DNA from: Ornithobacterium rhinotracheale
Lineage (GTDB): Bacteria > Bacteroidota > Bacteroidia > Flavobacteriales > Weeksellaceae
Direction of reading: 5' to 3'
Length of the DNA: 64,000 nucleotides
NCBI RefSeq assembly: GCF_022832975.1
Contig: NZ_CP094846.1
Location: forward strand, 1,687,501 to 1,751,500
Shown here: positions 57,956 to 64,000 of the stretch, piece by piece
How positions within the stretch are numbered: position 1 is the first letter of the stretch
Layout: the number at the start of each line of letters is the position of its first letter
Notes under the pieces: model-generated
Told to the model about the DNA's origin: nothing
The model's input: the letters and a program-made list of their open reading frames with translations, nothing else
The model's database searches: none
Program-made: the position numbers and the translations under genes

Positions 57956-59143
57956 TTAATACACCAAATATGCCGAAACCATCCAATGATTTTGTTGATT
58001 TTCCTTATTGGCAGTAGCAGGTATTTTTATAACTAAAACATGTTTTCCTTGCGATAATTGAACTGGGGCAATTTCAGGCAATACTTGCGAACCTGGGCAC
58101 CAATTAGAGCGAGACAAATCCGAAGACGCCAAGCGTTCTTCAATCACGCGAGTTTCTACCCCGCCCGCATCGTTGTAAAATCTTGCCGTGTCTTTTTGCA
58201 CCCAAACGCCACTCGTGGGGCTAAACCTTCTGAACGAAGCACAATCATCTCTCCATGGAATAAAATCTAAAACGGGCTTGTGGTCTATGCTCACGGTATT
58301 TTGTTTTTTCACAAATTCATCGCCTTTTTCATGCCCACCATGCCCCGAAGTGATGTAGTATAGTTCAGGTTGAGTTGATTTTTTCACTTTTGGAAAATCA
58401 AAAGACATCTGCAAAGTTTGTCTTGAAAAGAAATCAGGGATTTTTTGTCCGTCGATGTAGTACACGGTACTCACAAGCGGAAGCACTTTTTTGATGGGGC
58501 GCGGTCTTCCCGAATATTCCAAACTGATGTCCACCAAATAGCCTTCTTTAGTCCAAGTATCAATCCAAACACCGACATAAAACTCGCCCATCAACAAAGA
58601 TTGCAATTGCGAAATATCTTGATTCCATTCCACAAAATCTGCCCAAGTAGGCACGCTCACAGGGCGTCCTAATTTGGTTTTGGGGAATTTAATCGTGTCG
58701 CTAAAATGTCCTACACCAAAAGGCGTCATAAAACGCATCAATTCCACAGGCGGATTGTAGCCTTCTGCAGGTAGCACACCATTAAACCCCGCCTCGGGTG
58801 CAGAGCCTCTTGGGAATTTGGCTTTGCCTTGCGCTATTTTTAAAATATTGTTTTGATCTTTAGGGCTTAAAACAAAAACAGAGCCCACCTTGTCCCAAGA
58901 ATCCCCATTGGAACGCAATTTTACTTTGATAGAAACATCTGTTCCTTTTTTAAATATGGGTGCTTTTACTTTTTTAATTAAAAGCCGACCGCTTTGCAAA
59001 CGAATCGTATTCGGGATTTCGCCCTCGTTGCTGAAGTTTACGAGTGTATTTTTAAACACTTCCACCGTTTGTGGTTGCTGTGCAAAAAGCACAACTGCAC
59101 AAAAAGTTAAACAAAAAAGGAACCAATTTCTAAAATGTATCAT
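57956..59143 (-). CDS. PNGase F-like secreted amidase
   Basis: 395 residues with a signal peptide (MIHFRNWFLFCLTFCAVVLFAQ). It matches the two-domain fold of peptide-N-glycosidase F, which removes whole N-glycans from Asn. D84 in GDSWDK corresponds to the catalytic Asp of DEWDR; ITSGHGGH and a DEF nearby correspond to the second acidic site; SRSNWCPGS is the RAGWCPG of PNGase F. A TETW-type Glu appears as Asp (IDTW), and the disulfide Cys pair CAEWC is absent. It is longer than PNGase F by about 80 residues. It overlaps the sulfatase gene by 4 nt. Strength of activity is inferred. Confidence 0.88.
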   Translation of the reverse strand: MIHFRNWFLFCLTFCAVVLFAQQPQTVEVFKNTLVNFSNEGEIPNTIRLQSGRLLIKKVKAPIFKKGTDVSIKVKLRSNGDSWDKVGSVFVLSPKDQNNILKIAQGKAKFPRGSAPEAGFNGVLPAEGYNPPVELMRFMTPFGVGHFSDTIKFPKTKLGRPVSVPTWADFVEWNQDISQLQSLLMGEFYVGVWIDTWTKEGYLVDISLEYSGRPRPIKKVLPLVSTVYYIDGQKIPDFFSRQTLQMSFDFPKVKKSTQPELYYITSGHGGHEKGDEFVKKQNTVSIDHKPVLDFIPWRDDCASFRRFSPTSGVWVQKDTARFYNDAGGVETRVIEERLASSDLSRSNWCPGSQVLPEIAPVQLSQGKHVLVIKIPATANKENQQNHWMVSAYLVY

Positions 59144-60648
59144 TGCATTGAAGCTTTAATCAAATTATCAAATTTCTTCATTTTATTCGGATATTTTTCC
59201 GCTACATTTTTGGTCTCGCCTGGGTCTTGGCACAAATTGTACAATTGTGGTTTGTCGGCATTTCCTGTTTCAATAGTTACTCCCCACGGCACCATTTTAG
59301 GCCCGTCATACGGCGGAATGTAAGACCATTTGCCTTGTCTCAATGCAATTTTACCTTGCATTCCCTCGTGCAACAGATATTTGCGGTGCTTGTTGGATTT
59401 GCCCAAAAATGTTTTTAAATAATCTTGAGAATCGGCAAAAGTTACATTTTTCATTCCCACCAAATCCATCAAAGATGCAGGTAAATCAATCTGAGAAAGC
59501 AAAGCATCAGACACTTTTTGTGAGGTTTGGTCTTTCCAATATACAATCAAAGGAATATTTGCCCCTGCGTTGTACATGCTATATTTTCCGCCTTTGTATT
59601 TGCCCCAAGGCTGGTGAAGATTTTTGGTTTCCTCTGCCCCATCAAAATAACCATCATCAAGCACAGGACCATTGTCGCTACTGAAAATTACTAAAGTATT
59701 GTTTAGCAAATTCTCTTTTTTAAGCTGTTCCATGATTTGTCCCACACACCAATCGGCTTCTACCACGGCATCTCCTCTTGGTCCTAAATTGGTACTCCCC
59801 ACAAAACGCTGATTCGGTGTGCGCGGCACATGTGGCTGGTGCAGTGCATAGTACAAGAAAAATGGTTTATTTTTATTTTCTGAAATAAAGTTTCCTGCCT
59901 TTTTCACAAAAAGATCTGCCATGTCCTCATCCACCCATTGGTCGCGGGCATTCTTTCCGCCCGTTTGGTAGCCGATGCGTGGGATTCCGTTATGAATGCT
60001 TTGATTATGCCCTTGCGAAGGTTTTAATTTCAGCAATTCTGGATTGGCTTTTCCCGTAGGCTCTCCTGGGAAATTGGTTTTATAACTCACCTTGAGCGGG
60101 TCTGATTTTTCCAAGCCCACCACCGAGTGATTTTCTACAAAAACAGTAGGCACACGGTCGTTGGTCGCTGCGGTGATGAATGAATAATCGAATCCTATAT
60201 CGTTGGGCGACGGAGTAATTTTTTGGTTCCAGTCCATTTTGCCATTTCCTAAACCTAAATGCCATTTCCCCACTACGCCCGTAACATAGCCTGCCTTTTG
60301 CAATTGGCTTGGCAAATTATGGTCGTTTTGTGGGATGAGCATCGGCGCATCGCCTTCTAGGATTCGGGCATTTTTGTTTTTCCAAGGATAAACGCCTGTA
60401 AGCAATGAAAAACGGCTCGGCGTACAGGTTGCCGCTGCGGCATAAGCATTGGTAAACCTCACACCATTTTGCGCCAATTTGTCTATGTTTGGCGTTTTGA
60501 TTTCTTTAGCCCCATAGCAAGACAAATCGTTGATTCCCAAATCATCTGCATAAATGATTACGATATTGGGTTTTGAACTTAATTTTTTCTGAGCCATCGC
60601 TAGTGCCGAAACACTCATGAATATTGAAAGCAGGATTGTTTTTTTCAT
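59140..60648 (-). CDS. Secreted sulfatase (arylsulfatase family, S1)
   Basis: 502 residues with a signal peptide ending MAQ. The Ca-binding Asp pair is in YADDLG near 33-38. The formylglycine Cys is C75 in CTPSR, which requires a maturase in the same cell. VVGKWHLG near 126 and the Asp-Asn of FSSDNGPVLDDG near 320 are present. It removes sulfate esters from sugars. It is the first gene of the operon with PNGase F-like, GH92 and nanA genes, so sulfated N-glycan or mucin sugars are the probable substrate. No anSME is in the window. Confidence 0.95.
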   Translation of the reverse strand: MKKTILLSIFMSVSALAMAQKKLSSKPNIVIIYADDLGINDLSCYGAKEIKTPNIDKLAQNGVRFTNAYAAAATCTPSRFSLLTGVYPWKNKNARILEGDAPMLIPQNDHNLPSQLQKAGYVTGVVGKWHLGLGNGKMDWNQKITPSPNDIGFDYSFITAATNDRVPTVFVENHSVVGLEKSDPLKVSYKTNFPGEPTGKANPELLKLKPSQGHNQSIHNGIPRIGYQTGGKNARDQWVDEDMADLFVKKAGNFISENKNKPFFLYYALHQPHVPRTPNQRFVGSTNLGPRGDAVVEADWCVGQIMEQLKKENLLNNTLVIFSSDNGPVLDDGYFDGAEETKNLHQPWGKYKGGKYSMYNAGANIPLIVYWKDQTSQKVSDALLSQIDLPASLMDLVGMKNVTFADSQDYLKTFLGKSNKHRKYLLHEGMQGKIALRQGKWSYIPPYDGPKMVPWGVTIETGNADKPQLYNLCQDPGETKNVAEKYPNKMKKFDNLIKASMQ

Positions 60649-60743
60649 TATAAATTTGGTTTAAATGCTAAGGTACACATTTTAATTATAAAACAGCATA
60701 TGATTTTTGTCCTAAACTACTTTTTAAACACCGCATCTCTTAA

Positions 60744-60772
60744 TTGGGTTTAAATCTTTGGCACTACTTTTG
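60744..60772 (+). promoter_or_regulatory. Promoter of the SDDD lipoprotein gene
   Basis: TTG (60744-60746), 18 bp, TACTTTTG (60765-60772). It leaves a leader of about 23 nt before the ATG at 60802. Confidence 0.6.
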
Positions 60773-60801
60773 TAAAATGCATTGAAATTATTTTTTAACC
60801 A

Positions 60802-61263
60802 ATGAAAAAAATATATTTTTTAGGATTTTTAAGTGCTTTAATTTCAATCACAAGTTGTAGTAGCGATGATGATTCTGCTCAATCACAATACCAAGGTGAA
60901 TTACTTGGCAAATGGAATTTAACTAAAAAGCAAATCATTCTATCTGGGAATGGAAAAATTGAAGATTACACATTCAATAGTGATTGCGATCGTAAAAGTT
61001 ATATTGAGTTCACTCCTAAATGGCAATACTTAAATGCTATTTATTCCGCGAGTGATGATAATCCATGTAAACTATTGAACAATAAAGTTGAAGCGTTTGA
61101 TTTTTCGCTGAATGGCAACCATTTACATATTAACGGATTGGAGAAACCTTCGTTCATAGCGCAAGTGAACGGCGATATTCTAACGCTCAAAGGAAGTAGA
61201 TCTGATAAAGACAATGATGGAAAAGATGAAATTGTGATTTTATCCTATTCCAAAGTTAAATAA
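60802..61263 (+). CDS. Lipocalin-like lipoprotein
   Basis: 153 residues. A signal peptide ends ALISITSC, with the lipobox Cys at about 19, followed by SSDDD, an acidic Ser-Asp stretch typical of surface-exposed lipoproteins in Flavobacteriia. GELLGKWNLTKKQ begins a lipocalin-like beta-barrel domain (YTFNSDCDRKSYIEFTPKWQYLN) with two Cys that could form a disulfide. No ligand is known. It has its own promoter, is divergent from the sulfatase gene, and is followed by a bidirectional terminator. Confidence 0.8.
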   Translation: MKKIYFLGFLSALISITSCSSDDDSAQSQYQGELLGKWNLTKKQIILSGNGKIEDYTFNSDCDRKSYIEFTPKWQYLNAIYSASDDNPCKLLNNKVEAFDFSLNGNHLHINGLEKPSFIAQVNGDILTLKGSRSDKDNDGKDEIVILSYSKVK

Positions 61264-61284
61264 TACTTTTTTCACTATAGTAAG

Positions 61285-61318
61285 TAGCCCCTAAAATTGA
61301 ATTTTAGGGGCTATTTTT
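61285..61318. terminator. Bidirectional terminator
   Basis: TAGCCCCTAAAATT and AATTTTAGGGGCTA form a 14-bp stem around one base. It serves the convergent lipoprotein and hypothetical genes. Confidence 0.92.
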
Positions 61319-62060
61319 ATTTTAAAACATCAACCAAAATATCAAACTTCACCTTAGCATTGATGACTTGGTTTCCTTTTGTCATTTTCATTTTCATATT
61401 GATGTCGTTTCTATCATAAAACAAGTTTTGGATATTATAGAAAAGTTTTCCGTCGATATCGATTGTGGTTTTTAATCCTTCTTTGTTTGTAAATTCGGGA
61501 ATAATACCTTTTAAATTTAAAATTCCGTGATTGTTTTCGATGCGCTCTAGCGTGTAAGTTACTTTTGCCACCACTTCATCTCCATCCATATTGATTGGCA
61601 TAGATAAAGTTTTGGATTCGCCCACTTTGATTTTCCCATTATAATCGTATTGTTTCATTTGATCAAAAGTCTTTTTGAGCTGTTTTTTCATTTCATTATT
61701 TAATGTTTTACCCGAAATAGAATCGATTCTAATTTTTGTTCCTTTTTGGGTATAGCCATACATTTTCACGCCATCAAAAGACAGTGGAATCAGATTTCCG
61801 TTGATTTTAAAATCCATTGTATTCAAATCAATGACCAATGGAATTTTATCGCCCGATTTTTTACCCGTTTTAAAATCCATTTTGATTCCCATATTCATTG
61901 CAATGGGATTTTCGCTATTTGGTAATTCCATTATCATATCATATTTGGCACCCGCAGCGTATTTTGTATTTTCTAAAAAGCGCGCTTGGATATCGATGCT
62001 TTTTTGTGCATTTACCATTGCAAAAAGCATGATAAAAATAAAGATAGAAAGTCGTTTCAT
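61317..62060 (-). CDS. Secreted hypothetical protein (DUF6263-like)
   Basis: 247 residues. A signal peptide (RLSIFIFIMLFAMVNAQ) is cleaved near 19. The mature part is beta-rich and Lys/Asp/Asn-rich, with GAKYDMIMELPNSENP, then KIKVGESKTLSMPIN, TYTLERIENNHGILNLKG and a C-terminal strand. The layout and the V-G-E-block-TYTL motif resemble the lipoprotein at 20456-21454, so both may belong to the DUF6263 group. No lipobox Cys, so periplasmic or secreted. Function unknown. Its start is 66 bp upstream of the chosen mtaB TTG/ATG frame, divergently placed. Confidence 0.65.
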   Translation of the reverse strand: MKRLSIFIFIMLFAMVNAQKSIDIQARFLENTKYAAGAKYDMIMELPNSENPIAMNMGIKMDFKTGKKSGDKIPLVIDLNTMDFKINGNLIPLSFDGVKMYGYTQKGTKIRIDSISGKTLNNEMKKQLKKTFDQMKQYDYNGKIKVGESKTLSMPINMDGDEVVAKVTYTLERIENNHGILNLKGIIPEFTNKEGLKTTIDIDGKLFYNIQNLFYDRNDINMKMKMTKGNQVINAKVKFDILVDVLK

Positions 62061-62179
62061 GTGAAATTAGTTTTGAATTCTTTGGCTAATTTAAGACTTT
62101 TTTCATTTTACTGAACAATATTTATGTGTTAAGATTTAATACAAGATATTTCTATCCTAAAAATGATTATTTTTGCAGA

Positions 62180-63511
62180 ATGAATGCGTCACAAAATAAC
62201 AGTCTACATAAAAAAGCAGCTTTCTATACCCTTGGCTGCAAACTTAATTTTTCTGAAACTTCGACCATTGCTCGTTCGCTCAAACAAGGAGGCTATGAGC
62301 AAGTGGAGTTTGACCAGCCTGCCGATGTGTATGTAATCAACACCTGCTCGGTAACGCAAAATGCCGACAAAGATTGCAAACGCGTGGTGAAAATGGCACA
62401 AAAAGCCAATCCGAAAGGTTTTGTGATTGTGGTGGGATGTTATGCGCAATTAAAACCTGAAGAAATCGCAGCTATGGAAGGTGTGGATTTGGTTTTGGGA
62501 GCGAAAGAAAAATTTAATATTGTACATTTTCTAGATAGCTTAAACAAGGAAAACACGCAAATTCACTCTTGCGAAATCGAAGAAGCTGATTTTTACGAAA
62601 GTGCCTACTCCATTGGAGACAGAACGCGTGCTTTCTTAAAAGTGCAAGACGGGTGCGACTACAAATGTACTTACTGCACCATTCCGCTGGCGCGTGGAAT
62701 TTCGCGAAGTGACAGCGTGGAAAATGTACTAAAAAATGCACAAGAAATTGCCGAAAAAGGGATTGAAGAAATTGTGCTCACGGGAGTAAACATCGGCGAT
62801 TATGGAAAAGGCGAATTTGGCAACAAAAAACACGATCATACCTTTTTGGAACTCGTGGAACGACTTGACCAAGAGACCGATGTGCACCGCATCAGAATTT
62901 CATCTATCGAGCCGAATTTATTAAAAAATGAATTAATCGAGTACACGGCAACGAGCCAACGATTTGTGCCGCATTTTCATATTCCATTGCAATCGGGTAG
63001 CGACGAGATTTTAAAGAAAATGAAACGCCGCTACTTGACAGGGCTTTACCAAGAGCGCGTGGCAAAAATAAAAGAAATTATGCCGCATTGTTGCATCGGG
63101 GTAGATGTGATTGTGGGCTTCCCAGGGGAGACCGAAGCGCATTTCCTTGAAACTTATAATTTCTTGAATCAACTACCAATCAGCTACTTGCATGTCTTTA
63201 CTTATTCGGAGCGAGACAATACAGAAGCCGTTGATTTTGAAGGCGTAGTACCGATTAACGAAAGAAAAAAACGCAACAAAATGCTTAGAATTCTCTCCGA
63301 GAAAAAGCGCGTTGCATTTTACCAATCTCAATTGGGCACACGCCGAAAAGTGGTGTGGGAGGCAGAAAATAAAAACGGAATGATGTTTGGCTACACCGAA
63401 AATTATATTAAAGTCCAAACGCCGTATAATCCCGATTTAATCAATCAATGCACCGAGGTGGATTTGGTGATGCTAAACCCTGATGGAATTGTAGAGGTGC
63501 AAATGCTATGA
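62180..63511 (+). CDS. mtaB: tRNA (t6A37) methylthiotransferase MtaB
   Basis: Radical-SAM enzyme converting t6A at position 37 of tRNA to ms2t6A. From the ATG at 62180 the protein is 443 residues. The N-terminal UPF0004 domain has FYTLGCKLNFSET, NTCSVTQNADKDC and VGCYAQLKPEEI, with its three Cys. The radical-SAM cluster is CDYKCTYCTIP near 159-169, and GVDVIVGFPGETE is near 313. A TRAM-like C-terminal domain ends with EVDLVMLNPDGIVEV. A longer start exists upstream but is not needed. TATTTTTG at 62168-62175 looks like a -7 but would give a nearly leaderless transcript. It overlaps the next gene by 4 nt. Confidence 0.95.
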   Translation: MNASQNNSLHKKAAFYTLGCKLNFSETSTIARSLKQGGYEQVEFDQPADVYVINTCSVTQNADKDCKRVVKMAQKANPKGFVIVVGCYAQLKPEEIAAMEGVDLVLGAKEKFNIVHFLDSLNKENTQIHSCEIEEADFYESAYSIGDRTRAFLKVQDGCDYKCTYCTIPLARGISRSDSVENVLKNAQEIAEKGIEEIVLTGVNIGDYGKGEFGNKKHDHTFLELVERLDQETDVHRIRISSIEPNLLKNELIEYTATSQRFVPHFHIPLQSGSDEILKKMKRRYLTGLYQERVAKIKEIMPHCCIGVDVIVGFPGETEAHFLETYNFLNQLPISYLHVFTYSERDNTEAVDFEGVVPINERKKRNKMLRILSEKKRVAFYQSQLGTRRKVVWEAENKNGMMFGYTENYIKVQTPYNPDLINQCTEVDLVMLNPDGIVEVQML

Positions 63512-64000
63512 AAATCTATTGTATCAGTGGGCTAGGCGCCAATCAAAGAGCGTTTAAATACTTGAAATTCCCCGAGGGAGTGGAGCCAGTCTTCATTGAG
63601 TGGCTCTCCCCTCAGAGAGGGGAGAGCTTAGCGCACTATGCTCAGCGAATGGCGCGCGGGATAGATACTAGCGAGGATTTTGCCCTGCTGGGGCTATCGT
63701 TTGGCGGAATCATTGTGCAGGAAATGAACCGCTTTCTTTTGCCTAAGAAAACGATTTTAATCTCCTCTGTGAAAAATCGCCAAGAGCTTCCTCCGCTGAT
63801 GCGCTGGGGCGGGAAATTTAATGCTCACCGATTGATTCCGATGTGGTTTTTTACCTCGGATAGTTTGCTTTCGTATACCTTTTTCAGGAAATTGTATGAT
63901 AGGCGCCTGCCTGAAATCAAGGAGTTTTTTACGCACCGAGAGCCGTATTATTTAAAATGGAGTATCCATCAAATCATTCGTTGGAATCCCAAAAATTTAG
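63508..64000 (+). CDS. Alpha/beta hydrolase, cut by window end
   Basis: The ATG overlaps the mtaB stop (ATGA). About 164 codons are visible without a stop. A strand KIYCISGLGANQRAFKYLKF is followed by the nucleophile elbow GLSFGGIIVQEM (Ser near 73) and a lid-like region rich in Phe and Trp (MWFFTSDSLLSYTFF). This is the pattern of small alpha/beta hydrolases near methylthiotransferase genes. Substrate is unknown, and the catalytic Asp-His lie beyond the window. The sequence is more GC-rich than its neighbour. Confidence 0.8.
   Translation, partial: MKIYCISGLGANQRAFKYLKFPEGVEPVFIEWLSPQRGESLAHYAQRMARGIDTSEDFALLGLSFGGIIVQEMNRFLLPKKTILISSVKNRQELPPLMRWGGKFNAHRLIPMWFFTSDSLLSYTFFRKLYDRRLPEIKEFFTHREPYYLKWSIHQIIRWNPKNL

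Noticed and set aside
62168-62182. A leaderless promoter for mtaB
   Set aside because: TATTTTTG is a fair -7, but the start would fall on the ATG itself and no -33 was found. AT-rich sequence makes this common by chance.

Overview
The window is from a low-GC member of the Bacteroidota, class Flavobacteriia, probably Weeksellaceae-like. A host-associated genus such as Ornithobacterium would fit the glycan genes, but that is a guess without a 16S comparison. The support is the 16S fragment on the minus strand, promoters of the Bacteroidota type (TTTG, about 19 bp, TAnnTTTG), the lack of Shine-Dalgarno sequences, and families typical of the phylum (YfhO, DUF2851, DUF4834, SIMPL, GH92, SDDD-type lipoproteins).

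Layout. 1-2339: the 5' 1.4 kb of a 16S rRNA gene running off the left edge, behind three tandem rRNA promoters, then a small membrane-protein ORF with an early stop. 2340-37560: mostly housekeeping genes. These are uvrA; pdxH with a degenerate class IV aminotransferase; miaA; tsf-rpsB and rpsI-rplM; lspA; trpS; an IscA-type protein with sufB; HAD and thioredoxin; a YfhO membrane protein; acyl-CoA dehydrogenase to DUF2851; prfA; NUDIX; argS; ppk-ppx; a glutathione peroxidase; and a giant CcsBA cytochrome c assembly protein.

37631-41167: a very AT-rich island that reads as a decayed array of polymorphic-toxin C-termini alternating with immunity genes: four toxin ends, each followed within 5 nt by an immunity gene. 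Several members carry frameshifts, and the upstream end is cut by a solo insertion-sequence terminus. 41377-47696: serS, then a secreted GH20 hexosaminidase and GH2 beta-galactosidase pair.

47796-50828: a 1483-bp IS3-like element (two frames joined by an A8G slippery run, 9-bp target duplication) inserted in the 33rd codon region of a 324-residue gene. That gene overlaps a following four-helix membrane protein. Removing the element and one target copy restores one continuous frame. The pair looks like an undescribed two-gene system, possibly defence-related. 50951-54087: a PLP-dependent cysteine-synthase-like enzyme, an SDR and an alpha-oxoamine synthase, best explained as a sulfonolipid (capnine) pathway. 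54144-54643: dispersed repeats and two candidate standalone small RNAs.

54759-60648: a minus-strand operon for host N-glycans (sulfatase, PNGase F-like amidase, GH92 mannosidase, sialic acid lyase) which, with the GH20/GH2 pair, could cover most steps of N-glycan trimming. No SusC/SusD pair is present. 60802-64000: a surface-type lipoprotein, a secreted hypothetical protein, mtaB and a partial alpha/beta hydrolase.
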